Below are positions 46,516-54,010 of a stretch of DNA of 58,088 nucleotides, in pieces. The position numbers and the translations under genes are program-made. The stretch lies in NCBI GenBank assembly GCA_009861545.1, contig VXME01000132.1:1-58088 (forward strand). The letters run 5' to 3'. Below the pieces are notes generated by a model, which saw nothing but the letters and a program-made list of their open reading frames with translations, had not been told where the DNA came from and made no database searches. Origin of the DNA: Acidobacteriota bacterium. Its GTDB lineage: Bacteria; Acidobacteriota; Vicinamibacteria; Vicinamibacterales; UBA8438. Each line of letters opens with the position of its first letter. Within the stretch, counting starts at the first letter, position 1.

Positions 46516-46565
46516 ACGATAACGATGACGATGGCGATGTCGAGGAACTCCCGTGTCGTGTGCAT
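46482..46565 (-). CDS. ilv leader peptide
   Basis: A 27-codon reading frame in the leader of ilvD. It starts at the ATG at 46565 and ends at the TGA at 46484-46482. Residues 10-17 read IAIVIVIV, and a further Ile follows at 21. Five Ile and three Val among 27 residues, bunched just before a hairpin, is the hallmark of an ilv attenuator peptide. When charged Ile- or Val-tRNA is scarce the ribosome would stall there and allow read-through into ilvD-ilvB-ilvN-ilvC. No strong ribosome site is visible, which is common for such peptides. Confidence 0.8.
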   Translation of the reverse strand: MHTTREFLDIAIVIVIVAGAIAPAANG

Positions 46566-46595
46566 GGGTCGAAGGGCCGCCCCGGCGGCTGCACC

Positions 46596-46626
46596 ATTCT
46601 ACCGCGCCTCCAGGCCTGGCAGTCAA
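46596..46626 (-). promoter_or_regulatory. Probable sigma70-type promoter of the ilv operon
   Basis: On the minus strand TTGACT (46626-46621) and TAGAAT (46601-46596) are separated by 19 bp. Transcription would begin near 46589, giving a leader of about 180 nt that holds the Ile/Val-rich peptide and the attenuator. The spacer is a little long. An AT-rich block just upstream (about 46627-46655) would suit an UP-like element. Confidence 0.55.
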
Positions 46627-46811
46627 GTTTATGATCTTTACACTTTCATAATCCACACGCATCACCACCGCCGCCGGATCGAAGCGCTGCGCCGGGTGCG
46701 TTCGCGACGCTGGCGGACTCGGGAGTCCGCGCCGCGGATATAGTGGTGCCTGCGCTATCATCAGTCAGGCACCGAGCGCCCCGGCAGGCGCACCGAAGGA
46801 GGTAGAGAAGC

Positions 46812-47258
46812 ATGCAAGAGCGAGCAGTACCCCACGGGGCAGAAACCGGCCTGCGCCTGCTCGCGGTGGCGGCCGTAGCCACGATGGTCGGCTGTTCCCC
46901 ACCGCCCCCGAACCCGACCGCAAGCGTCAGCGACGTGCAGGTGGAGATCGCGACGAATCCGGAGACGGGCAACCCGATGGGTCGCCGGATCACCGGATCG
47001 CTCCAGCTTGCGGATCCGGGCACGCCGGCTGCCAGCGATCCGTTCCCGCGGATCCAGGCGTTGGTCTGGCGTGGCGAGACCGCCTCACGACGCACCTGCG
47101 AGCACACGTTCCCCGACGGAATCGCAACGGGCGAGACGCACGAGTTCGAGATCATCTGCAGCGCGCCCGGCAACGATCTGTCGTTCGTGGTCCGATCGGG
47201 GGGCGATCGAGACAGGACGTACCCGTGCGACGGTTGTGAACGAAGACCGATACTCTGA
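46812..47258 (+). CDS. Hypothetical lipoprotein
   Basis: A 148-residue protein with a lipoprotein signal (LRLLAVAAVATMVGC, Cys at about residue 28) followed by a Pro-rich linker. The mature domain is probably beta (VSDVQVEIATNPETGNPMGRRITGSLQLADPG), with four cysteines towards the C-terminus (CEHTF, EIICSAPG, PCDGC) that may form disulfides. I do not recognise a family. AAGGAGGTAG 8 bp before the ATG is a strong ribosome site. It diverges from the ilv operon across about 185 bp between the promoters and is convergent with the DUF481 gene. Confidence 0.7.
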   Translation: MQERAVPHGAETGLRLLAVAAVATMVGCSPPPPNPTASVSDVQVEIATNPETGNPMGRRITGSLQLADPGTPAASDPFPRIQALVWRGETASRRTCEHTFPDGIATGETHEFEIICSAPGNDLSFVVRSGGDRDRTYPCDGCERRPIL

Positions 47259-47329
47259 CCTGAGCCGAACCGTCGCTCAAGTGTTTCCCGCTCGAATGAT
47301 CCGCGCTTGGGGCGGTGGCGCGACCAGCT

Positions 47330-48301
47330 TCAGAAGCTGATCACGAGCGCGGTCCGAAGGATCGCGTCGAGGCCGGCCTTGCGGATCCGACCCGTGCCGA
47401 GGTCGAGCACGGCGCCGCCCGCCGCGGCCGTCTCGAACACTTCGTCGCCGCTGCCCGGCGTGCCGTCGGGGTCGTTCAGCATGACGTGCGCACGGATGGC
47501 GGCATCCTCCAGAGCCGGCCGATGCTCATACAGATGCTGGAGGCTGATCCGCAACGACAAGTGATCGTTCATGGCGACGCCGGCCGCGTTGGTGACGTTC
47601 AGGGAGTAGTCGGAGGCCGACAGAAGATTCACGTTCAGCGCCAGGTCGCTGTCCAACTCCAGTGCGGCGCCGAGCCGGTGATGATAGTCGCTGTCCAGAC
47701 GGAAGCCTCCGAACCGGTCGTCCTTCGCGGCGTCCGGTTCGAGTTCCTCCCGCGCGGTGTAGCTGATCCCGTAGCCGGTGGAGAACGACAGGTCGTCCGT
47801 GTCGGCCCAGACGTTGCCGACGCCGCCGAAGGCGATGTAGCGGTTGCGAATGCCGGCGTCGTTGTTGCGATCCCAACTCGTGCCCGTATTCCAGAAGAAC
47901 CGGTCGCTGATGTTCACCTCCAGACGTCCCTCGACGAAGTACTGCTCGACGTCCGGCGGGCCGTCCGCCCGGGCGACAGCCGTCTCGAACTCGTCCGGGA
48001 GCTCGCCGGGCACGAAGCGCAGCCCCGGCTCGACGACGAGAATCCGGTCGCCGCCCGTCCGCGCGCGAATGCCGTCCACGCGCAACCGGGCCCGCGCCGC
48101 GGTCCAGTTGCGGCGCAGGGTGTTCTTGAATCCGAACGTCTGGGTATCGGCGTTCCCACCGGCCCGGACGACACTCAGCTCCGTTGCGTTCGACCAGCCG
48201 GCGTCTTCCTCGGCCGTGTCGGGTTCCTGTGCGCCGCCGCCGGCCACCATCGTCGCCAGCCAGGCCAGCAGCAGCGGTACCGTCCGCCAATCCGTTCGCA
48301 T
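47330..48301 (-). CDS. DUF481 outer-membrane protein
   Basis: A 323-residue exported protein. The signal covers about residues 1-25 (LLLAWLATMVAGGGAQ). The mature part has the DUF481 opening GWSNATELSVVRAGGNADTQTFGFKNTLRRNW and then amphipathic strands to the end (AILRTALVISF), with a terminal Phe as in outer-membrane barrels. DUF481 proteins are seen in many Gram-negative bacteria, some being salt-stress related. A GGAGGAAG site 7 bp before the ATG at 48301 fixes the start; the long open frame upstream is Arg-rich and not coding. Confidence 0.85.
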   Translation of the reverse strand: MRTDWRTVPLLLAWLATMVAGGGAQEPDTAEEDAGWSNATELSVVRAGGNADTQTFGFKNTLRRNWTAARARLRVDGIRARTGGDRILVVEPGLRFVPGELPDEFETAVARADGPPDVEQYFVEGRLEVNISDRFFWNTGTSWDRNNDAGIRNRYIAFGGVGNVWADTDDLSFSTGYGISYTAREELEPDAAKDDRFGGFRLDSDYHHRLGAALELDSDLALNVNLLSASDYSLNVTNAAGVAMNDHLSLRISLQHLYEHRPALEDAAIRAHVMLNDPDGTPGSGDEVFETAAAGGAVLDLGTGRIRKAGLDAILRTALVISF

Positions 48302-48579
48302 TCGGGTCTTCCTCCACGGGGTTGCTGAAGCTGCGGAAACTGGACGCTGGCGACGGGCCAGCTCCAAGCGTCGGTGATCGTAGACCGAACGGCCGAAGGA
48401 CCGGTCTGCCGACCGCACCAGACTGAAACTCGAACCGTTCCTGTCCCCTCCGGGCGCGTGCTGAGGGCTGCGAAGCGCCCTCGCAAGCTCGCGTAGAGTG
48501 GCTGCAGGCCCACGGCGGACCCGCACGGATGCCGGCTTCATCCGGCGCGCCACCAGCGGCACAGAGCGTAGAATCCGGC
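48302..48579. other. Divergent intergenic region
   Basis: A region of 278 bp between the DUF481 and DUF5655 genes. It holds the ribosome site of the former, and TAGAAT at 48569-48574, which ends 5 bp before the ATG of the latter. I see no other gene or structured RNA. Confidence 0.5.
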
Positions 48580-48990
48580 ATGAGCGGCCACGAGTGCTAC
48601 CACTGCAAGCAGTGGGTCGAAGAAGGCGAGGAGCACGACTGCTGGACGACGACCGAAGCGGCGTTGACCGCCGACCTCTCCGAGGAACTGCAGGAGGCCT
48701 GGGAACGGCTGCGCGAGACCGCAACCGAGTTCGGCGCCCAACGGATCTACGCGTCGCACAAGTCGATCATGTTCGCGAGGAGGTCCTGCTACTTCTTCGT
48801 CCGACCGAAGCGGACGTTCCTCGAGGTGTGCGTCTTCCTCTGCCGCGTCGTCGAGGCCCCGCAGGTGCGCCGTGTGGACCGGGTGTCGAAATCCAAGCTG
48901 CGGCACACGATTCCCATCCGCCACCGGGACGAGGTGGAGCCGCCCATTACCGACTGGCTGGCAGAGGCTTACGAGCTCTCCGGCGCGTAG
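48580..48990 (+). CDS. DUF5655-like protein with N-terminal zinc-binding motif
   Basis: From the ATG at 48580 the protein has 136 residues. It starts with CYHCKQWVEEGEEHDC, a likely zinc-binding C-x-x-C...H-x-C element. The main domain reads LRETATEFGAQRIYASHKSIMFARRSCYFFVRPKRTFLEVCVFL, then VRRVDRVSKSKLRHTIPIRHRDEVEPPITDWLAEAYELS, the pattern of DUF5655-type domains found alone or beside nucleases. It is cytosolic and its function is unknown. The TAGAAT 5 bp before the ATG leaves no room for a ribosome site and suggests a leaderless mRNA. Confidence 0.7.
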   Translation: MSGHECYHCKQWVEEGEEHDCWTTTEAALTADLSEELQEAWERLRETATEFGAQRIYASHKSIMFARRSCYFFVRPKRTFLEVCVFLCRVVEAPQVRRVDRVSKSKLRHTIPIRHRDEVEPPITDWLAEAYELSGA

Positions 48991-49192
48991 CCGGAATTCG
49001 TCGCCAGCAGCTCCGACGCCGCCGTGCGGCGCGGCCACCCGGCGCTGGAGCGAAGCATGTCGGGCTCGGTCGCCGCCGCGGACGCGCCGGCCGCGACGTC
49101 CTCCAGCGCCCGGACCCCGATGGTCTCGGTCCATGATGCGGGGTACGACGTCAGCACGGCCCCGAAACGGCGAGCGGGACTTGCCCACGAAG

Positions 49193-49208
49193 TGATTGCA
49201 TGCAATCA
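49193..49208. promoter_or_regulatory. 16-bp perfect palindrome before the FitAB-type operon
   Basis: TGATTGCATGCAATCA is its own reverse complement. It ends 28 bp before the antitoxin ATG, where the FitA-type repressor of this pair would be expected to bind. FitAB operators are inverted repeats with a similar half-site (TGATAGCA type), so an operator role is likely. Confidence 0.65.
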
Positions 49209-49236
49209 TCAGGAGAATGATCGCGCAGGAAGTTCT

Positions 49237-49479
49237 ATGGCAAGCATCACGATTCGCAACCTGTCAGCAGAATCGAAGGCGCGGCTGCGGCGATGCGCCG
49301 AACAGCGCGGTTGGAGCCTCGAAGCCCTAGTGCGCTCGATCCTCGACCAAGCCGCCGAGGAAGCTTCGTCCGCGGGCAGGTTCCCGCACGACCTCATCGC
49401 TCTGGTCGACCCCGGCGAGGACATCGAGCCATTCATCCGAGAGCACAGACAGCAGCAGGAGCCGGCAGAACTCGCGTGA
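49237..49479 (+). CDS. FitA/VapB-type antitoxin
   Basis: An 80-residue ribbon-helix-helix antitoxin. MASITIRNLSAESKARLRRCAEQRGWSLEALVRSILDQAA is the DNA-binding half. The charged tail (FPHDLIALVDPGEDIEPFIREHRQQ) would wrap the toxin. An AGGAAG site precedes the ATG. Its stop overlaps the toxin start (GTGA), so the pair is coupled. It should repress the operon by binding the palindrome upstream. Confidence 0.85.
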   Translation: MASITIRNLSAESKARLRRCAEQRGWSLEALVRSILDQAAEEASSAGRFPHDLIALVDPGEDIEPFIREHRQQQEPAELA

Positions 49480-49886
49480 TCCTGGTCGACACCAACGTCC
49501 TGTCGGAACTGACAAAGTCGACGCCGGAGCCACGCGTGATCGCGTGGCTGGAAGTCAACGAGCCGGCACTCGGGCTGCCGACCATCGCCCTGGCAGAACT
49601 ACGGTACGGGATCGCACGCCTGCCCGACGGCCGCCGACAATCAAGCCTGCTGCACTTCTGGCAAGCGACCTGCATGCAGTTCCGCGGCAGGGTCTTCTCA
49701 TTCGACGAACGCGCCGCCGAGCGGTACGGGGACGTGGCCGCAGCCGCGGAACGCGCCGGCCGACGGCTCAACATCCAGGACGGGCAGATCGCAGCGATCG
49801 CACTGGTCCACGGAATGCGCGTCGCGACGCGCAACGTCGGCGACTTCGAGCCGACAGGGGTCGCGATCGTGAATCCGTGGGACTAG
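49476..49886 (+). CDS. FitB/VapC-type PIN-domain toxin
   Basis: A 136-residue PIN-domain RNase. The opening MILVDTNVLSELTK has the first catalytic Asp at residue 5. The second acidic residue is in LPTIALAELRYGIARLP, the third in LNIQDGQIAAIALVHG, and the last in VATRNVGDFE. All four metal-binding acids seem present, so the toxin should be active, cutting RNA when freed from the antitoxin. The GTG start overlaps the antitoxin stop. It belongs to the FitB branch of VapC-like toxins by length and sequence. Confidence 0.9.
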   Translation: MILVDTNVLSELTKSTPEPRVIAWLEVNEPALGLPTIALAELRYGIARLPDGRRQSSLLHFWQATCMQFRGRVFSFDERAAERYGDVAAAAERAGRRLNIQDGQIAAIALVHGMRVATRNVGDFEPTGVAIVNPWD

Positions 49887-50251
49887 AGCGGTGCTCAACG
49901 ACCGCGACTCAGGGACGGGAACGCCCGGCGGGACTGCTGTACGCTTGAGGCTGATGCAAGGTGCTACGCGGGGCAGCCCGGCGCGCCGGTCGCGCACCGT
50001 TCAAGGTGTATCGAATCCGGGATGCTATCGCGACAGGACGGCGGACGTGGCGGACGCTCCTGATCTGCACGGCCGCACGGATCCGGAGAAGACGACGATC
50101 TCTACGCCCGCCGCAACTGGAGAACACGTCGAGGCGATCGAGCGACTTCGGCGCGCCGAGGCGACATCGGACGCGATTCCGTACCGGAACGGCTGGCAGA
50201 ACCGGCCGGCAGTGAAACGACGTTTCGCGTAAGCTATTGATTCTAAAGGAT
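49887..50251. other. Gap between the FitAB-type pair and tRNA-Arg
   Basis: A region of 365 bp. A plus-strand frame (49891-50232) is open, but the translation lacks a recognisable domain and a ribosome site. No structured RNA is apparent. The tRNA promoter should lie in its last part, where AAGCTATTGATTCTAAAG is AT-rich. Confidence 0.45.
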
Positions 50252-50328
50252 GCGCCCGTAGCTCAGCAGGATAGAGCATCGGTCTTCTAAACCGAGGGTC
50301 GCTGGTTCGAATCCAGCCGGGCGCGCCA
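50252..50328 (+). tRNA. tRNA-Arg (TCT)
   Basis: A complete 77-nt cloverleaf. The acceptor arms GCGCCCG/CGGGCGC pair, the anticodon stem TCGGT/ACCGA surrounds CTTCTAA with anticodon TCT, the T arm has GTTCGAATC, and CCA is encoded at 50326-50328. It stands at the left limit of the island-like region and may be its integration site. Confidence 0.95.
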
Positions 50329-50405
50329 CCTCTCGCGGCCTGTTTCTGTAGTAAAAACGCCCTGTTTTCGCGCTTTTTTGGAGCCCGTAGCGCGATCTGC
50401 CGCAG

Positions 50406-50476
50406 GGTCAGAACAGGTCAGAAAGTGCCGCAAAAAGGCCCCTGATAACTCCAAAAGTTAGCAGAAAAGTTAGCAG
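50406..50476 (+). repeat. Two sets of short tandem repeats next to tRNA-Arg
   Basis: GGTCAGAA occurs at 50406-50413 and 50416-50423. AAAAGTTAGCAG occurs twice without a gap at 50453-50464 and 50465-50476. Such short direct repeats just beyond a tRNA 3' end are typical of the arm sites bound by tyrosine recombinases at attL or attR. No duplicate of the tRNA end is seen inside the window. Confidence 0.55.
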
Positions 50477-51180
50477 GCAGAGGTCGGCGGCAGACCTGCG
50501 CCGTCTGAGCCAGCGTCATCGCCGGCTAGGAACGTACGATCACGTCGGAGATCGGCCGTCAACGCGGTCGCCGTTCTCGCCCTCCAGCCGTCCGACGCGT
50601 GTTCATCCGAGCCCGCATCCCGGGTCCCGGCAGTCGCCGTCGACTCCGTGCCGACTCGGCGAGCTGCATGCCTCCGTCGCGTCGTGATTGCAACGCAATC
50701 GTCGTCTGGGGTTAGGGATCTCCGGGGCTCACTCGGCGAGTGCCAGGGGTTCATCCGCGGGCCGGTTGGTGGCGGCTGCGCCCGTGTGGATCCTTCTGGC
50801 TCATTGTCCTTGTTGAAGGAGCGGGAGACCTGGGTGTTCGGTCGGGGAAGCGGTGTCCCGCCGTGGCGGTTGCCGTCGTCGCCGCCGCGGTCCTGGCCCC
50901 GGTGGTCTCTGGCGGGTTTACACGCCCGGGCGTGCGCTTTGCGACTACCGGTCGACGCTTCCCGACCGGGCTTGGGAAGCCCTCGGGCGCGTTGCGACTC
51001 CCGGTCCAGTCCGGCCGCCTCGCCGGCGCTTGCGGCGTCTTGCGGGTGGACGACGTGCCGCGCTGCGGTTCGGTCTACGCCGCGGGCGGCCTCTCGCTGA
51101 CTGCTGTCGGTCCTGTCCGCGTGTCGACCCCTCGTCGCGTGTGTCGGTCCGGCGCTGTTCGACGCGTTCGGTTCGTGGCT
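50477..51180. other. Gene-poor stretch after tRNA-Arg
   Basis: A region of 704 bp with no convincing gene. The long plus-strand frame starting at 50740 gives a low-complexity translation. From about 50745 short GC hairpin-like segments recur every 50-61 bp (for example near 50915, 50958, 51018, 51075 and 51127). They are too diverged to call, but resemble the arrays at 52.0 and 55.5 kb. Confidence 0.4.
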
Positions 51181-51897
51181 CTACGCTCGGGCTTGTCCGG
51201 CGTCTCCCGACCCTCCGTTGCGTGTCGCTTCGTCCTCGATCCAGCTGATGAACCGACCTTGCCTGTTGAACAGCCATTCGTTCGCTTCGAGGCTGTCGTC
51301 GACCGCCTCGTCCGAGCATTCGGCCTCGTACTCGCTCTCGAGCTGCCGGTACAGCCACCGCGCCAGGTCGCGCAGCGTCTCGGCGGCCGATTCGGCGGTT
51401 CCTTCGGTCGGTTCGCGGCCGTCGGCGTCGTCCCGCTCGATGCTGATCGTCATCGAGTGCTCGTGGTAGTAGAGCCCCTGGTGCCCGATGTCGGCCCGCA
51501 AGCGATAGAAGTTCGGACGTTGCGCTGCGGTCAGGGCGTCGGCGATCACGTGCAGTTGCGCGTCCGTGGCCGCGTGCTTGCGGATCCGCTGGCTGCACCC
51601 GCCGGCGTACTCCCACTCTCCCTCGAAGCACGCACCGTCCCCTTGGTGGCAGAACCCGCTGAACCAGATGCACGGTCGCTCGACGGCGCTCCCCCTGCGC
51701 CCCGCGACGCGTTGCTGGTGCTTTTTCAGCGTGATGCCCAGGATCGTGCAAATCTGCTCGAAGTCGTCGAACACCGCCTCGTGCCACGTCCCGCTCGTGT
51801 TGAGGACCTCGTCGATGTACCAGCGCCGGGCGCGGTCCTTGGCCTTTCCTTCGAGCTCGCCGATCCCGTACGCCGTCGTGTGGATGACTCGCGGCAT
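51181..51897 (-). CDS. Phage/plasmid-type hypothetical protein
   Basis: A 238-residue soluble protein. The pattern VIHTTAYGIGELEGKAKDRARRWYIDEV, HEAVFDDFEQICTILGI, CIWFSGFCHQGDGACFEGEWEYAGGCSQRIRKHAATDAQLHVIADAL, and YHEHSMTISIERDD matches a family of unknown function found on phages and plasmids, sometimes labelled as an antitoxin of a stability system. I recognise the family, not a function. The ATG is at 51897. The diverged repeat array lies immediately upstream, between this gene and the next minus-strand gene. Confidence 0.7.
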   Translation of the reverse strand: MPRVIHTTAYGIGELEGKAKDRARRWYIDEVLNTSGTWHEAVFDDFEQICTILGITLKKHQQRVAGRRGSAVERPCIWFSGFCHQGDGACFEGEWEYAGGCSQRIRKHAATDAQLHVIADALTAAQRPNFYRLRADIGHQGLYYHEHSMTISIERDDADGREPTEGTAESAAETLRDLARWLYRQLESEYEAECSDEAVDDSLEANEWLFNRQGRFISWIEDEATRNGGSGDAGQARA

Positions 51898-51957
51898 CTT
51901 CTCCTCGCGCCGTTCTCGATCACGGCTCCCGGGCGACCATCTCTGCGGTCGCTTTGG

Positions 51958-52444
51958 TGTTTACTCATCCCCGCCCTGCGCGGGGCAGTTGCTGGTCGTC
52001 GAGCTGGCCCCAGCTCGGAGAGCGGCCGATCCCCGAGCGGGCGGGGGAGCCGAAAAGCCCCTGGGTGAAGGCGGTCTCCACCGTGGTCCATTCCCGTGCA
52101 CGGGCCGGCTGCCTCGTTGGAAACCCGTCAGGCGGCCCGTGCGCGCTGGACCATCACCACGGGTGCGGGGCCGCTGTGCGGTTCCTTCGGCCTCGCCTCG
52201 GACGATCCACGGCGCATCCCCACAGGTGTGGGTTGGGTTGCCGAAGCAGCGCTACCCGCAGCGTGCGTGCTGGCCCTCCCCGCACGTTGCGGGGGTCTCG
52301 CAGCCTCTTGAGGCGCTCGCAGACCCGCTTCGGTTCATCCCGCTGGTTGTTGCCGGGCGTTGCCTGCTGCCGCCTTGCGCGCTTCCCCGGCGTGCGGGGC
52401 GGGCTCGCTGTGCGAGCTTGTGGCGGCGTGCTTTGCACGGACCA
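51958..52444 (-). CRISPR. Degenerate type I-E-like CRISPR array
   Basis: Nine units with related ends occur at regular spacing. The CAT-like anchor of each unit is at 51966, 52028, 52089, 52152, 52215, 52275, 52336, 52382 and 52443, so steps are 60-63 bp except one of 46. Read on the minus strand most units follow CCCCGC, a few bases, then GCGGGGATG and a GG/CC end. This is the hairpin repeat shape of type I-E arrays (29-bp repeat plus 32-bp spacer gives 61). The units differ from each other at many positions, unlike a live array. No cas gene is in the window. Diverged remains of an array are the best reading; a run of unrelated GC hairpins is the alternative. Confidence 0.5.
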
Positions 52445-52936
52445 TCAGCCGTTGGCGTCGGCGGTGGGGATCGGGTACCCGCGCTCGCTGCGCACGTCGA
52501 GCAGGTACTTGCGCGCTGCGGTCCGGCGCGCTTCCGGCGGGGCGTCCGTCCCGAGGCCGTCGGCGGCCAGTGCCGCGTGCAGGGTGATGCGGTTCACCCA
52601 CCTGTTGTTTCCCCTGCACACGTAGTCGGGTTCGATGCCGTACTTCTCCCAGTGCGGCTCCATCTCGGTGAACGACTGGAAATCGTTCCTGCAGTCGCCG
52701 GAGAAGTCCGGGCGGTGGCGGTCGCCGCACCCGCTGCATCCCTCGTCGAGCTCGGCGTCCGCCTCGGTCGCGCATCCCTCGATGATGCGTTCGCGGGCGG
52801 CGCGCGCGTCCGGCTCGAGCTCGTCCGGCTCGTAGTCGAGCAGGTAGATCGGCAGGCGTTCCTCGGGGTCGAGCCGCTTGCCGCCGCTCCGGAAGTGCAA
52901 GTCGTCGCTGCCCTGGCCGCGGATCTGTTCGATCAT
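52445..52936 (-). CDS. Hypothetical protein with a Cys cluster
   Basis: A 163-residue acidic protein from the ATG at 52936. It starts MIEQIRGQGSDDLHFRSGGKRLDPEERLPIYLLDYEPDELEPDARAARERI. A cluster, CATEADAELDEGCSGCGDRHRPDFSGDC, could bind a metal. The second half has FTEMEPHWEKYGIEPDYVCRGNNRWVNRITLHAALAADGLG. I do not recognise a family. The last repeat unit of the diverged array touches its stop codon. The acid-rich, phage-like composition matches its neighbours in the island. Confidence 0.6.
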   Translation of the reverse strand: MIEQIRGQGSDDLHFRSGGKRLDPEERLPIYLLDYEPDELEPDARAARERIIEGCATEADAELDEGCSGCGDRHRPDFSGDCRNDFQSFTEMEPHWEKYGIEPDYVCRGNNRWVNRITLHAALAADGLGTDAPPEARRTAARKYLLDVRSERGYPIPTADANG

Positions 52937-53333
52937 CGTGTTGTCCTCGCTAACGTCGTGGTGCGTACTGCACCGCGGGGTCGTGGTGGCTGCCCTTGGG
53001 TACGGTGGCGTTGACCATCGGGAAGCCGCACTGCGGGCAGCACGGCAGGTGCACGCATTCGTCCTCGCCTGCCGCGCTCTGCTCGCATTCGCTTCGATCG
53101 GTGGTCCGTCTGGGCGGACGTCCCGGGCGCCTTCGCGGCGGTGCTGTTGTTTCGCTTCGATCCCCGCTGGTCGGGGCGTCGTCTGTCGGCGGACGCCGAC
53201 GGGGATGGTGTTCGGGTCGACGCGGTCCCGTTTACCTGGCCTGCGTTTCCGGGGTTCCGGCGCTCGCGTCCACCGCTTCGTAGCGTGTGGAGCGTCCCTC
53301 GCGCAGCGATCGGACGCGGCCCCGCTCGCGCAG
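52937..53333. other. Gene-poor stretch with a zinc-finger-like remnant
   Basis: A region of 397 bp. On the minus strand a frame ending at the stop at 52950 reads CVHLPCCPQCGFPMVNATVPKG, which looks like the end of a small zinc-ribbon protein, but no start codon lies in a sensible place before it. Near 53159 one unit (GATCCCCGCTGGTCGGGG) resembles the repeats of the two arrays. Nothing else is seen. Confidence 0.4.
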
Positions 53334-53744
53334 TCACTTCAGGTTCGCGTCGATGCCGCCGGGCGTGGCGCCGTCGGGCTGCAGCCGCGCGATGATGGCG
53401 TTCCGGCCGCACGGTCCCTCGTGCTCGATCATCCGCAGGATGCGCGCGGTCAGCGTGCCCCCGGCGGCTTTGCGCTCGGCCGCGATGGCCTCCCACGCCC
53501 GCTTGTAGTCGGCCTCGACGACGCCGCGGCCGGTGCGCCGTATCAGCCCTGCTGCGCACAGCTCCGCGACCGCGTTGTCGATCGACGTGCGCCTGGTGCC
53601 CAGCGGCTCGAACGCGGCCAGCGTCTCCGCGCGCGTGCGGCCGTCGCCCTCGGCGATGAACCCGAGGACGCGGGTCGCCATCGGCGCGTCGCCGTCCCTG
53701 CGCGCGTAGTCCTGCAGGGCCATCTGCTCGCCGACCAAGCGCAC
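53334..53744 (-). CDS. Winged-helix-like hypothetical protein, possibly 5'-frameshifted
   Basis: A 136-residue protein from the GTG at 53744. It holds two helix-turn-helix-like segments: MATRVLGFIAEGDGRTRAETLAAFEPLGTRRTSIDNAVAELCAAGLIRRTGRGVV and GTLTARILRMIEHEGPCGRNAIIARLQPDGATPGGIDANL. A regulatory or replication role on the mobile element is possible. In-frame codons continue upstream as STAIADGRNTIEVV. One base out of frame before that lies a good helical stretch (RDIIEGLKKDVENGERLLADLQRDTK to VAELNELETKL, about 53785-53945). The original gene was therefore probably longer and is now broken near 53780, unless this is a sequencing error. Confidence 0.5.
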   Translation of the reverse strand: MRLVGEQMALQDYARRDGDAPMATRVLGFIAEGDGRTRAETLAAFEPLGTRRTSIDNAVAELCAAGLIRRTGRGVVEADYKRAWEAIAAERKAAGGTLTARILRMIEHEGPCGRNAIIARLQPDGATPGGIDANLK

Positions 53745-54010
53745 GACCTCGATCGTGTTGCGGCCGTCGGCGATCGCCGTCGAGCTTGGTTTCGAGCTCG
53801 TTCAGCTCGGCCACCTTGGGCTGGTCGCCGGCCGCCGCCGCCGCCTTCGTGTCGCGTTGCAGGTCCGCGAGAAGCCTCTCGCCGTTCTCGACGTCCTTCT
53901 TGAGCCCTTCGATGATGTCTCTCGCGGCAGCCTCGGGGTCGGGTCGTTGCCTGTCGCTCTGCGGTCTCTCTGGGACCGTCGGTCGTGCTCTGCCGCTGGC
54001 CGGGTTGCGC

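Noticed and set aside
49891-50232. A gene between the FitAB-type pair and tRNA-Arg
   Set aside because: No ribosome site, no domain, and a biased composition; it looks like a chance open frame.
50745-51180. A third CRISPR-like array
   Set aside because: Hairpin-like segments recur, but spacing varies from about 40 to 61 bp and the repeat form is too weak; noted only as a possibility.
50740-52068. Plus-strand open frame of 442 codons over the start of the island
   Set aside because: It runs antisense to the phage-type gene at 51181 and through the repeat array, and its translation is a low-complexity mix without a ribosome site.
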